A stretch of DNA of 64,000 nt from an uncultured Paracoccaceae bacterium (GCA_947492475.1 CANLNM010000004.1:62001-126000), one strand, 5' to 3'. Counted from the stretch's first letter, positions 1 to 8,700 are shown. The notes: generated from the letters alone by a model not told the origin. Program-made: numbers and translations.

Positions 1-75
1 TCCGCCGGCCAAGGGAAAGCTATCGCAGCGTTAGGCTTGCAATGGGTCCGCAATGTCACCAGCAATTACCTATGA
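1..75 (+). CDS. 3' end of an unidentified gene (partial)
   Basis: The frame is open from the first base and reads SAGQGKAIAALGLQWVRNV followed by a short tail and a TGA at 73-75. That stop overlaps the ATG at 72 of the next gene as ATGA, the usual sign of translational coupling, which is the main reason to believe this is a real gene end. About 24 residues are too few to name a family. The start and most of the gene lie outside the window. Confidence 0.5.
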   Translation, partial: SAGQGKAIAALGLQWVRNVTSNYL

Positions 76-800
76 AAATCCCGACATTCCTTTCCAAGCC
101 GCCTTTGGCTCCAATATTGATCTGGCAGGGATTGACCGTGCGGCGCCATGCGCTTTTGCTGGCGGAACCTATTGGGCCACGAAAGGGAACTACCCGGTCC
201 CAGATCAGCACCGATACCCACCTTCGTCTCTTGATCATCGGGGACAGTTCTGCCGCTGGGGTCGGTGTGGACCATCAAGAGGATGCATTATTGGGGCAAT
301 TGATCGCGCGGCTGTCGCAATCGATGCATGTGACATGGCAATTAGAGGCAAAAACCGGCGCGACAACGCCATCAACGTTACAGCATCTACAGCACTTGGA
401 CCCAGATCACTTTGACGTGGCGCTGATTGTGCTGGGGGTGAATGACGTGACCCGCAATGCCAGTTTACGCCCATGGATTGCCCAACAAAACAGGCTGCGG
501 GCGCTGTTGCGGGCCAAATTCGGCGTGCAGCATATTCTTGTGAATGATCTGCCACCGATGGGTCGGTTTCCATTGCTGCCCACCCCATTGCGCCAGATTT
601 TAGGACAGGACGCGGCGCGGCTTGGACGTGCGCTTGCGGCCAACGTGGCCAAGGAACCTGATGTGACGTTTGTGCCGATTACTGTGCCATATGCACCCAA
701 ATACATCGCAAAGGATGGGTTTCACCCGTCAAAGGCCGCCTATGATTTATGGGCGGACATGCTGGCACCGCAGATCACCACGAAAAACGGGCAGACCTAA
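72..800 (+). CDS. SGNH/GDSL-family hydrolase (esterase-like)
   Basis: A probable serine esterase or lipase-like hydrolase of about 242 residues. It shows the blocks of the SGNH superfamily in order: GDSSAAGVG with the nucleophile serine, GVND (block III, the Asn that helps form the oxyanion hole), and DGFHPS near the C terminus carrying the Asp and His. The substrate cannot be told from sequence. I chose ATG 72 over the earlier ATG 42 because it overlaps the stop of the upstream gene (ATGA). There is no clear signal peptide, so a cytoplasmic or membrane-adjacent place is likely. The stop codon sits in the loop of a terminator hairpin shared with the convergent gene. Confidence 0.85.
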   Translation: MKIPTFLSKPPLAPILIWQGLTVRRHALLLAEPIGPRKGTTRSQISTDTHLRLLIIGDSSAAGVGVDHQEDALLGQLIARLSQSMHVTWQLEAKTGATTPSTLQHLQHLDPDHFDVALIVLGVNDVTRNASLRPWIAQQNRLRALLRAKFGVQHILVNDLPPMGRFPLLPTPLRQILGQDAARLGRALAANVAKEPDVTFVPITVPYAPKYIAKDGFHPSKAAYDLWADMLAPQITTKNGQT

Positions 801-811
801 GCCTGCCCGTT
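786..811. terminator. Bidirectional terminator hairpin
   Basis: AACGGGCAG at 786-794 pairs with CTGCCCGTT at 803-811 around a short loop. A run of A before it gives a T run on the minus strand, so it best serves the FAD/GcvT gene that ends at 834. On the plus strand it follows the SGNH hydrolase with a weaker T tract. Confidence 0.7.
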
Positions 812-833
812 TCCAATGCTCTGTCTCGTCGGA

Positions 834-3281
834 TCAGGCTTTGACCCGCTCCGATTTTGGATCATACATCGGCTTCAGGGATGCTTCGGCTTTGACCCGC
901 ACACCCATGACGTCGATTTCATAGCTTGACGCCAGCACATCCGCCGCTTTTTCACCGGCGCATGGCACATAACCCAGCCCCATCGCGCCGCCCAGATGGT
1001 GACCGTAAGCGCCAGAGGTCAGATAGCCGACCAGCTCGCCGTCCCGCAGGATTGGTTCATTATGATAAAGCAGCGGTTCTGGATCCGTCAGTTTGAATTG
1101 CAACATCCGGTTCTGTGGCCCGGTTTCCTTGCGACGCAAAAACGCATCCCGCCCGATAAAGTCATCTTTGTCACCTTTGACGGCAAACCCGATGCCTGCA
1201 TCAACAACGTGATCTTCGCAGGTGATGTCATGGCCAAAGTGACGATAGCCTTTTTCGATCCGGCAGGTATCCATCATATGCATCCCGCACAGTTTTAGAC
1301 CCATATCCTGTCCCGCTTCATAGAGCGTTTCAAAAACATGCCCTGCCATGTCGGACGATACGTAAACTTCCCAGCCCAGTTCGCCCACATAGGTCACGCG
1401 GTGAACCCGCGCCAAGCCCATGCCGATTTCGATTTCCTGCGCCGTGCCAAACGGGTTCACGTCATTTGTGAATGTGTTTGGCGACACTGCTTCTAGCAAT
1501 GCACGAGACCGTGGACCCATGACCGCCAGTGTGGCTTCGGCGGCGGTGATGTCTGTGATGGAAACGTTAAAGTTGCCTTTGTTCCGTTCCATCCAGACCT
1601 GATCATTATAGCGCGACGCCGCGGGTGTGACGACCAAATAGGTGTTGGTCGACAGCCGCGTGATGGTCACATCAGCCTCAATGCCGCCGTTTTTGTTCAG
1701 GAATTGCGAATAGACAATCCGGCCATGGTCCACGTCATATTGACCGCCTGCAAGGTAGTTCAGATATTTGGTGGCATCCGGGCCTTCTACGCGCAATTTG
1801 CCGAACGAAGACATGTCGTACATGCCCACATTTTGACGGATCGCCATGTGTTCTTCGCGGACATTGTCAAAGAAGTTTTGGCGTTTCCATGTGTATTGAT
1901 ATTCGGCCTCTTGATTTTCACGCGCAAACCAGTTTGCCCGTTCCCACCCTGAAAATTCACCAAATACAGCGCCGCGTTCCTGAAGGTGATAATGAAACGG
2001 CGACCGGCGAATACCACGCGCGGTTTCCTTTTGTTTGAACGGGAAATGATCCTTGTAAAGCAGACCCAACGTTTCTTTGGACCGCTCAAACAGGTATTGT
2101 TTGTTGCCCTGGAATGGCTGCATCCGGTTGATGTCAACATCCCCCAGATCAAACGGTTTTTCGCCTGTATCCATCCACTGCGCCAACGCCATACCAGCGC
2201 CACCAGCGGATTGAATCCCAATCGAGTTAAACCCAGCCGCGACCCAGAAATTGTTCAATTCCGGGGCCAGACCCAAGTGATATGCGTCATCCGGCGTAAA
2301 GGATTCCGGACCATTAAAGAAGGTATGAATCCCGGCCTCGGCCAAGAGCGGCACACGTTCAACTGCCATTTCAAGGATCGGTTCGAAATGGTCGAAATCC
2401 TCAGGCAATTGGTCAAATTCGAAGTCCGACGGAATGCCGTCATTCGCCCAAGGTTTGGCCACAGGTTCAAACGCGCCCAACAGAATTTTACCGGCGTCTT
2501 CTTTGTAATAGGCATATTCATCCGGCACACGCAGCACCGGCAATTGGGACATGTTTTCGATGTTTTCCGTGACGATATAGAAATGTTCACACGCCTGAAG
2601 CGGCACGCTCACGCCCGCTTTCTTGCCGACTTCGTGCCCCCACATGCCCCCGCAATTGACGACCATGTCACATTCGATATGCCCGGATTCGGATCCATCG
2701 TCAGACACCCAATCCACGCCCGTCACATCACGACCTTCCTTGGTAAAGGCGGTGACTTTGATACGTTCCTTGATCAGCGCACCGTTCTGGCGGGCGCCTT
2801 TGGCCAGCGCCAAGGCGATGTTGGCGGGGTCCCCTTGGCCGTCTTTGGGCAGGTAAACCGCGCCTTTGACGCCCTCTAGATTGATGTGAGGGTATAATTC
2901 CTGCACCCGCTCGTTCGAAATCTCTTCGACTTCGACGCCAAACGACCGTGCCATCGCCGCCTGACGATAGATTTCTTCACACCGTTCATCCGTCAGAGCA
3001 ACCGTAATGGAACCGCAACGTTTGAACCCAGTGGCGACACCGGTTTCTTCTTCTAATGTGCCGTATAATTCCTGACTGTATTTCGCCAGTTTGGTCATGT
3101 TTTTTGTGGCGCGCAGCTGAGCAATAAGCCCGGCCGCATGCCATGTGGTGCCAGAGGTCAGTTGTTTGCGTTCCAACAGAACGACGTCTTTCCAGCCCAG
3201 TTTGGCCAGATGATACGCAACAGAACACCCGATCACACCGCCGCCAACAATGACGACTCGGGCTTTGGTAGGAAGAGACAT
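834..3281 (-). CDS. FAD-dependent oxidase/dehydrogenase with C-terminal GcvT domain (dimethylglycine dehydrogenase-like)
   Basis: An 815-residue two-domain enzyme. The N-terminal half is a DAO-type FAD domain: dinucleotide motif VVIVGGGVIG near residue 9 and WHAAG with His48, which matches the histidine that holds FAD covalently in dimethylglycine dehydrogenase. The C-terminal half is a GcvT/aminomethyltransferase-type domain that in this family passes the one-carbon unit to tetrahydrofolate. The expected reaction is oxidative demethylation of an N-methylated glycine (dimethylglycine, sarcosine or a related amine); the exact substrate is inferred. SD GGAGG precedes the ATG. It is the last gene of a minus-strand operon and a paralogue of the gene just upstream. 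Confidence 0.85.
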   Translation of the reverse strand: MSLPTKARVVIVGGGVIGCSVAYHLAKLGWKDVVLLERKQLTSGTTWHAAGLIAQLRATKNMTKLAKYSQELYGTLEEETGVATGFKRCGSITVALTDERCEEIYRQAAMARSFGVEVEEISNERVQELYPHINLEGVKGAVYLPKDGQGDPANIALALAKGARQNGALIKERIKVTAFTKEGRDVTGVDWVSDDGSESGHIECDMVVNCGGMWGHEVGKKAGVSVPLQACEHFYIVTENIENMSQLPVLRVPDEYAYYKEDAGKILLGAFEPVAKPWANDGIPSDFEFDQLPEDFDHFEPILEMAVERVPLLAEAGIHTFFNGPESFTPDDAYHLGLAPELNNFWVAAGFNSIGIQSAGGAGMALAQWMDTGEKPFDLGDVDINRMQPFQGNKQYLFERSKETLGLLYKDHFPFKQKETARGIRRSPFHYHLQERGAVFGEFSGWERANWFARENQEAEYQYTWKRQNFFDNVREEHMAIRQNVGMYDMSSFGKLRVEGPDATKYLNYLAGGQYDVDHGRIVYSQFLNKNGGIEADVTITRLSTNTYLVVTPAASRYNDQVWMERNKGNFNVSITDITAAEATLAVMGPRSRALLEAVSPNTFTNDVNPFGTAQEIEIGMGLARVHRVTYVGELGWEVYVSSDMAGHVFETLYEAGQDMGLKLCGMHMMDTCRIEKGYRHFGHDITCEDHVVDAGIGFAVKGDKDDFIGRDAFLRRKETGPQNRMLQFKLTDPEPLLYHNEPILRDGELVGYLTSGAYGHHLGGAMGLGYVPCAGEKAADVLASSYEIDVMGVRVKAEASLKPMYDPKSERVKA

Positions 3282-3323
3282 GGGCTTGCGCCTCCGAAAT
3301 TGTGCCAGATTGGCTTGAATGGG

Positions 3324-3345
3324 GACCTGCCCCGAAAGGCAGGTC
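3324..3345 (-). other. Intercistronic hairpin between the two FAD/GcvT genes
   Basis: GACCTGCC (3324-3331) and GGCAGGTC (3338-3345) form a perfect 8-bp stem with a 6-base loop in the 78-base gap between the two paralogues. No T run follows on the minus strand, so it is more likely an mRNA-stability or partial-attenuation element than a full terminator. Confidence 0.5.
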
Positions 3346-3359
3346 GCAATAGGTTAGGC

Positions 3360-5810
3360 TTAGGCGCGGATGCGATCGTTTTCAGGGTCCCAGATCGGGG
3401 CGTCCTCTTGGACAATTGCTTTGCAGCGTTCGCCAAAGATTTCGACCTCAAGCTCGGTTCCCGGTGTGGTCAAATCGGCCCGCACCATCCCTAGCGCGAT
3501 GGATTTATTGACCCGATAACCGAAATTGCCCGACGTGGTTTCACCCACCACTTCGCCGTCTTTCCAAAGGGTGGACATATACGGCGCGTCCGAATCTCCG
3601 GCTTCGACGATCAGCGTGACAAACCCTTTCTTTGACCCTTGTTGTTGTTCGGCCAACAAGGCGGCTTTGCCCGGGAAGTCCTGTTCCTTGTTCAGGCGCA
3701 CAAACCGGCCCAAGCCCCCTTCGAGCAGGGTGTAATCGGTCGACAGGTCACCTTTCCACGTGCGGTAGCCTTTTTCGATCCGCATGGAATCCAGCGCGAA
3801 CATCCCAAACGGCGCGGCGCCAGCATCGCGGATCGCGCTATAGGCATTGGCCGTGTCTTCGGTTTTGGTGTGGATTTCCCAACCCAGTTCCCCCCCGAAA
3901 CAGATCCGCATCAATTTGGCGGGTTTGCCGGCAAATGTTGCATCCTGATGGGTCAGCCAACCTGTGGTCAGATCCGCGTCGGTCAGGCCAGACAACATGT
4001 CACGCGATTTGGGTCCACAGACCAGCAACGTGCTGTAATCGGTTGTGATATCGACCAAAGTCAGCGACCCATCCGCAGGCAGCGATTTTTGCAGGAATTC
4101 GAAATCGTGCCATTGCGCCACGGCGGCGGTCATCAGCATGAATTCGTCTTCGGCAAATCGGATGATGGTGACCTCTGTCACAATCCGGCCGCGTGTATCC
4201 GCAAAATAACCAAGGTTCATGCGCCCGGCTTTGGGCAATGCGCCTGCAACCTGTGTGCGCAGCCATTCAGCCGCCCCGGCGCCCGTCAGGCTGTAACGTG
4301 AAAATCCGGGCATATCCAAAACGCCGACATTGTCACGACAGGCTTCGACCTCTTCTTTGACGCGCACGGCCCATGGACCATTGCGGCTCCAGGTTTCGGT
4401 TGCGGCCTCAGAAACATCGTCGCCGTCCTTGGCAAAATAGTTGGCGCGTTCCCAGCCGTTATAGGCCCCCATTTGACCGCCATCCGCGACCAACCGGTCG
4501 TGGTTTTGCGACAGCTTTTTATTGCGCGCCGCAGGCCATTCGTGATGCGGGAAATGCATCGCGTATTCATGGCCATATGTTTCCAACGCTTTGTTGTGGC
4601 AAAAATCGAAATCCGCGTGATCGGTGTAGCGGCGTCCATCAACGGCCCACATATCCCATTCGGTTTCGCCAGTTGTGATCCATTCGGCCATGACTTTGCC
4701 CGCGCCACCGGCCTGCACGATCCCAAAGGTAAAGGAATGCGCCTCAAATGCGTTTTTCACGCCCGGCATTGGCCCCATCAACGGCAACCCGTCTGGTGCA
4801 TAAGGGATCGGCCCGTTGATCACGCGCCCCACGCCAGATGTGCCCAATAATGGAACCCGGCCCATGGCGTCTTCGATATACCATTCCAACCGTTCCAGAT
4901 CGTCCGGATATAGCTGGAAACTAAAGTCCTGCGGCATTGGATCGTCTTTGGTAACCCAATGCGCCTTACAGTTCACTTCGTATGGGCCAAGGTTCAGACC
5001 ATGTTTGTCCTGACGCAAATAATAGGACGAATCCACATCGCGGATCATCGGCAATTTGCGGCCGTTTTCTTTGGTCCACGCTTCGATTTCGGGGATTTCT
5101 TCGGTCAGGAAATACTGGTGGGACATGACCACCATCGGCACATCACGCCCGCCATATGGTTTGAACCATTCGCCGACGCGTTTTGCATAATAGCCTGCGC
5201 AGTTGACGACAAATTCACATTTGATGTCGCCTTTTTCGGTGTGCACAACCCATTCATCGCCATCGCGGCTCACCCCTGTTGCGGGACAAAAACGTTGGAT
5301 ATTGGCCCCCAGATCGCGGGCACCTTTGGCCATCGCTTGGGTCAGCTGGGCCGGATCGATATCACCGTCCAATGGATCCCATAGAACGCCCGCCAAATCA
5401 TGGGTTTCAAGGAAAGGATAGTAATCCAACGCCTCTTTGGGCGTCAGCATATCCATTTCCAAACCCTGATACCGCGCCATGCCGGCCACGCGTTCAAATT
5501 CTTTCATCCGCTCTTTGGTATGGCCCAAACGCAGCGCACCCGTGACGTGATAGTTCATCGGATAATCAACGTCTTCGGCCAATGTACGGTACATTTCCAG
5601 CGAATAGCGCTGCATGTTCATCACCGCCCAAGACGCGCTGAAATTCGGGCAATTGCCCGCAGCATGCCACGTGGACCCAGCGGTCAGTTCGTTCTTTTCC
5701 AAAAGAACACAATCGGTCCAGCCTTCTTTGGCCAAATGGTACAACGTCGACACGCCGATGGCGCCGCCGCCAATGATGACAACCCGTGCGGTTGATGGAA
5801 ATTCTGCCAT
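3360..5810 (-). CDS. FAD-dependent oxidase/dehydrogenase with C-terminal GcvT domain (paralogue)
   Basis: An 816-residue paralogue of the following gene with the same layout: FAD-binding VVIIGGGAIG near residue 10, STWHAAG with His49 as the likely covalent FAD site, a DAO-type oxidase body, and a C-terminal GcvT folate-binding domain. A demethylating dimethylglycine/sarcosine-type dehydrogenase is the best guess. The two proteins differ clearly after the FAD site, so they probably act on different N-methyl substrates or successive steps. AGGAGG lies 5 bases before the ATG. The gene starts 12 bases after the GFA-family gene and belongs to the same operon. Confidence 0.85.
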   Translation of the reverse strand: MAEFPSTARVVIIGGGAIGVSTLYHLAKEGWTDCVLLEKNELTAGSTWHAAGNCPNFSASWAVMNMQRYSLEMYRTLAEDVDYPMNYHVTGALRLGHTKERMKEFERVAGMARYQGLEMDMLTPKEALDYYPFLETHDLAGVLWDPLDGDIDPAQLTQAMAKGARDLGANIQRFCPATGVSRDGDEWVVHTEKGDIKCEFVVNCAGYYAKRVGEWFKPYGGRDVPMVVMSHQYFLTEEIPEIEAWTKENGRKLPMIRDVDSSYYLRQDKHGLNLGPYEVNCKAHWVTKDDPMPQDFSFQLYPDDLERLEWYIEDAMGRVPLLGTSGVGRVINGPIPYAPDGLPLMGPMPGVKNAFEAHSFTFGIVQAGGAGKVMAEWITTGETEWDMWAVDGRRYTDHADFDFCHNKALETYGHEYAMHFPHHEWPAARNKKLSQNHDRLVADGGQMGAYNGWERANYFAKDGDDVSEAATETWSRNGPWAVRVKEEVEACRDNVGVLDMPGFSRYSLTGAGAAEWLRTQVAGALPKAGRMNLGYFADTRGRIVTEVTIIRFAEDEFMLMTAAVAQWHDFEFLQKSLPADGSLTLVDITTDYSTLLVCGPKSRDMLSGLTDADLTTGWLTHQDATFAGKPAKLMRICFGGELGWEIHTKTEDTANAYSAIRDAGAAPFGMFALDSMRIEKGYRTWKGDLSTDYTLLEGGLGRFVRLNKEQDFPGKAALLAEQQQGSKKGFVTLIVEAGDSDAPYMSTLWKDGEVVGETTSGNFGYRVNKSIALGMVRADLTTPGTELEVEIFGERCKAIVQEDAPIWDPENDRIRA

Positions 5811-5822
5811 TATGGCCTCCTG

Positions 5823-6200
5823 CTATTTCTGTTGCGGAACATCGTCCGCAATTTCGTAATAATCGCCTTTGTCAGCGACAAAGATATGTTTGGTCAGCGT
5901 CAGCCCGGTTGGCCCATCCAGGGCCCCAAGCGCGAAACTGATCATGTTTTCGTTATGGGCCTTCCAGAACAAATAGGCCCCGCAATCCGGGCAAATGCCG
6001 CGTTTTGCAGTGGGGCTGAGCGCGACCCATTTGACCGGCCCGGAAATCGTCAAATCATCAATGTCGACCTGCGCGGACGACCATGTGTGGCCCGACATTT
6101 TGCGACATTGGCCACAATGACAGACCGATGCCCCAACCGGAGTTGCGGCTGTTTCAAAGCTGATTTTTCTGCAGGCACAGCTGCCTTTCAACACCGCCAT
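5823..6200 (-). CDS. GFA-family (glutathione-dependent formaldehyde-activating-like) zinc protein
   Basis: A 125-residue protein with the cysteine pattern of the GFA/CENP-V fold: CACRKI near residue 8, CHCGQC around residue 27, and CPDCG near residue 95, which together bind zinc. Members were first described as S-(hydroxymethyl)glutathione synthases, but for most the activity is unproven. Its place beside two demethylating oxidases makes a link to formaldehyde or thiol adducts attractive; this is inference. Its ATG is one base from the stop of the upstream regulator gene and there is no strong SD, so translation is probably coupled. Confidence 0.8.
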   Translation of the reverse strand: MAVLKGSCACRKISFETAATPVGASVCHCGQCRKMSGHTWSSAQVDIDDLTISGPVKWVALSPTAKRGICPDCGAYLFWKAHNENMISFALGALDGPTGLTLTKHIFVADKGDYYEIADDVPQQK

Positions 6201-6201
6201 T

Positions 6202-6774
6202 TTAGTAGATCGGAGGCGCGATGACCCAAATCACCGTGCAGGCCTCTGGGTGGGGGTTGGACCAGCGATATCGCTGCCCCCGGATGCGAAAACTATCGCC
6301 CGGTGAAAGGTTAAATTCTACGTCATCGATCCACAGCGTCAGCTTGCCTCCGACCACATAACCGACCTCTTGGGTTGGGCGGGTCACGGCGTCATTCATC
6401 AACGCGCCGGGTTCAAACGTAGAATGTACCACCTCAAAATCATCGGTCAGATCCGGGGAAAGCAGTTCTTCGACCAGCCCGTCATCACGCGACCCAATTG
6501 GGCGACGCGACGATTTGCGAACAATCAAGCCGTCTTCGTTTGTTGGGGTTGATGAGGTGCGAAACAGGGACGAAACGGACACGTCCAGCGCCTTGGCCAT
6601 GGCCCGCAGATCGCTGACAGATGGGTCAGACATTTCGCGTTCCACTTGGCTCAACCAGCCAACAGACCGCCCCAGGGATTCAGCCAAATCGGTGAGCGTG
6701 TAACCCCGCGCTTTGCGCAGAGCCCGCAAATCCGCGCCCAAGGTTTTCGGTTTTTCGAGTGGATCGTGTTTCAT
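6202..6774 (-). CDS. XRE-family regulator with C-terminal cupin sensor domain
   Basis: A 190-residue transcription factor. Residues about 13-67 form a XRE helix-turn-helix (LRALRKARGYTLTDLAESLG, then SVGWLSQVEREMSDPS). Residues about 110-188 form a small cupin barrel (EVGYVVGGKLTLWIDD, LSPGDSFRI). This HTH-plus-cupin layout is common in regulators of amine and amino-acid catabolism, where the cupin binds the ligand. It heads the operon with the GFA and two FAD/GcvT genes, so it probably controls them and itself. Two GTGAAATT dyads lie directly upstream of its ATG. The SD is weak. Confidence 0.85.
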   Translation of the reverse strand: MKHDPLEKPKTLGADLRALRKARGYTLTDLAESLGRSVGWLSQVEREMSDPSVSDLRAMAKALDVSVSSLFRTSSTPTNEDGLIVRKSSRRPIGSRDDGLVEELLSPDLTDDFEVVHSTFEPGALMNDAVTRPTQEVGYVVGGKLTLWIDDVEFNLSPGDSFRIRGQRYRWSNPHPEACTVIWVIAPPIY

Positions 6775-6780
6775 AATGAC

Positions 6781-6845
6781 CGTGAAATTTGCTTCCCTAA
6801 TTTCACGGTGTCACATTTTTATGAAATTTCAAAGAAAAATTTCAC
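6781..6845 (-). promoter_or_regulatory. Putative operator array (GTGAAATT dyads) before the XRE/cupin gene
   Basis: CGTGAAATT (6781-6789) and AATTTCACG (6799-6807) form a perfect 9-bp inverted repeat with a 9-base spacer. A second dyad, TGAAATTT (6822-6829) with AAATTTCA (6837-6844), follows about 40 bp away, i.e. on nearly the same face of the helix. A looser half-site, GAAATTCAC, is at 6858-6866. The first dyad lies 7 bases from the start codon of the regulator, fitting autoregulation. Confidence 0.6.
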
Positions 6846-6890
6846 TCGCTCGGAACAGAAATTCACGCAAGGGAAGCTTTGACCCAAAAA

Positions 6891-6918
6891 GACCTGCCAC
6901 ACCCAAATGCGACAGGTC
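6891..6918 (-). terminator. Rho-independent terminator for the GAF/fRMsr gene
   Basis: Read on the minus strand, GACCTGTC and GGCAGGTC form an 8-bp stem with one G-U pair, followed directly by TTTTT. It lies just downstream of the stop at 6945. Confidence 0.7.
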
Positions 6919-6944
6919 CCTTTCAATCAATGCAGGCACTTGTG

Positions 6945-7391
6945 TTAAAACGCTTTTTCTAGAATTGACTGCAACCCATCCACATCGTTTTGGTCAAACG
7001 CATCCGGTAGGTCGGAATCGATATCCAACACTCCAAGCAGCTCTCCTGCCCAGTTCCAAACCGGCAAAACCACTTCGCTCTGAGTCGTGCTGGAACAGGC
7101 AATATGGTCGCTGAATGCGTTCACATCCGCGACCAGTTGCACTTGGCCTGTGCGGGCGGCGGCCCCACAAACTCCGCGCGAAAACGAGATAGAAAGACAC
7201 CCGTGTCCGCCCTGATAGGGCCCGATTTTCATCAGTTGCGGTGCAACCACACGGTAAAATCCGGTCCAATGAAACCGGTCATCCGCATGGTGCAATTCAC
7301 AGGCGATGGTCGCCATAATTGACACGACATCATCCTCGCCCTCTGTCAGGGCAAGGATGGATTTCGTGACTTCGGGGTAATCAATCCGCAT
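6945..7391 (-). CDS. msrC: GAF-domain free methionine-(R)-sulfoxide reductase
   Basis: A 148-residue single GAF-domain protein. It carries the three cysteines of the fRMsr family in place: GCLSI, RGVCG and HIACSS, with the conserved SEVVLPV strand after them. The enzyme reduces free L-methionine-(R)-sulfoxide using a cysteine relay regenerated by thioredoxin. I chose the ATG at 7391, giving MRIDYPEV, over the longer frame from 7451 because that start matches family length and overlaps the thiolase stop by 11 bases. It is the distal gene of a two-gene unit with thiolase and ends at a good terminator. Confidence 0.85.
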   Translation of the reverse strand: MRIDYPEVTKSILALTEGEDDVVSIMATIACELHHADDRFHWTGFYRVVAPQLMKIGPYQGGHGCLSISFSRGVCGAAARTGQVQLVADVNAFSDHIACSSTTQSEVVLPVWNWAGELLGVLDIDSDLPDAFDQNDVDGLQSILEKAF

Positions 7392-8550
7392 CTGGTCTCT
7401 CGATTGCGATGGCTGTGCCTTCGCCGCCACCGATACAAATCGCGGCCACACCGCGTTTCAATCCGCGTTTTTCCAACGCGTTCAGCAATGTCACAATGAT
7501 TCGCGCCCCAGAGGCCCCAATCGGGTGACCCAATGCACAGGCCCCGCCATTGACGTTCACGATGTCTGGGCTGAGCCCCATTTCATGCATAAAGGCCATC
7601 GGCACCACGGCAAAGGCTTCGTTCACTTCCCACAGGTCCACGTCGTCTTTGGTCCAACCGATATTGTCCAACAATTTCTGCGCGGCTGGAACCGGCGCGG
7701 TTGTGAACCAACCGGGGGCTTGGGCGTGGCTGGCATGGCCAACGATGGTCGCGCGCACAGGCAGACCGACCTCTTGGGCCGAGATGACCAAAGCCGCAGC
7801 ACCATCTGAAATCGACGATGAATTCGCCGCCGTGACCGAACCATCCTTGCGGAATGCGGGTTTCAGCTGCGGAATTTTCTCGGGACGGGCCTTTTGGGGC
7901 TGCTCGTCCACGTTCACTTCGACGTCGCCTTTGCGAGTCTTATATGTCACCGCGGCAATTTCGCGATCAAACGCATCACTGTCCTGCGCAGCACGCGCGC
8001 GGCTGAGGGACCGTAACGCATATTCGTCCTGCGCTTCGCGAGTGAATTGGAAATGCTCAGCGCAATCTTCGGCAAATGTGCCCATCAGGCGGCCTTTGTC
8101 ATAGGCGTCCTCTAGCCCATCCAAAAACATGCTGTCCTGAACGTTTTGATGGCCAATCCGTGCGCCGTCCCGCATTTTGGGCAACAGATACGGCGCGTTG
8201 GTCATGCTTTCCATGCCGCCCGCGATCATCGTATCCGCGTGACCCAGTGCGATCTGGTCAAACGCCATCATTGCGGCCTTCATCCCGGAACCACACATCT
8301 TATTTAGTGTAGTGGCGGGCACATCTTCGCCCAGACCACCGGCGAATCCGGCCTGACGTGCAGGTGCCTGGCCCTGCCCTGCTGGCAAAACACAGCCCAT
8401 CAGCACTTCGTCAACGGTTTCAACTCCGGCTCCGGCCAATGCGGACCGAATGGCGGCCCCGCCCAGCTCTGCGGCTTCGATTCCCGCGAAATCCCCCTGA
8501 AATCCGCCCATTGGTGTGCGCGCTGCGCCTGAAATGACTACTTTTCTCAT
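7381..8550 (-). CDS. Acetyl-CoA acetyltransferase (thiolase)
   Basis: A 389-residue thiolase II-type enzyme catalysing acetyl-CoA condensation or its reverse. Key residues are present: Cys86 in NKMCGSGMK (acyl carrier), GHPIGASG with His342, and Cys372 in CIGGGEG (acid/base). This fits a biosynthetic acetoacetyl-CoA thiolase or a degradative thiolase; PhaA versus AtoB cannot be separated here because no phaB or CoA-transferase partner is adjacent. SD GAGGGGG precedes the ATG. The 3' end overlaps the start of the methionine-sulfoxide reductase gene. Confidence 0.9.
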   Translation of the reverse strand: MRKVVISGAARTPMGGFQGDFAGIEAAELGGAAIRSALAGAGVETVDEVLMGCVLPAGQGQAPARQAGFAGGLGEDVPATTLNKMCGSGMKAAMMAFDQIALGHADTMIAGGMESMTNAPYLLPKMRDGARIGHQNVQDSMFLDGLEDAYDKGRLMGTFAEDCAEHFQFTREAQDEYALRSLSRARAAQDSDAFDREIAAVTYKTRKGDVEVNVDEQPQKARPEKIPQLKPAFRKDGSVTAANSSSISDGAAALVISAQEVGLPVRATIVGHASHAQAPGWFTTAPVPAAQKLLDNIGWTKDDVDLWEVNEAFAVVPMAFMHEMGLSPDIVNVNGGACALGHPIGASGARIIVTLLNALEKRGLKRGVAAICIGGGEGTAIAIERPDAD

Positions 8551-8655
8551 ATTTCCCCCTCGAATTTGCGAATTGCCGCAAACTTGCCCTATTCACTCCA
8601 TCTGGGTGCCCTGAATCAAGGGCACAAATGGTCTTGTAGCTGCAATATAGCTTCC

Positions 8656-8700
8656 CTCGGCGCCGTGCGTAACAGCCCCCACCCAGTGCACGGCGTCGAG
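8656..8700. repeat. Long imperfect inverted repeat in the divergent region
   Basis: CTCGGCGCCGTGC (8656-8668) and GCACGGCGTCGAG (8688-8700) match at 12 of 13 positions around a 19-base C-rich loop. It lies between divergent thiolase and gamma-glutamyltransferase genes, about 80 bases before the latter start. No T tract follows, so it is not a plain terminator. Confidence 0.5.
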
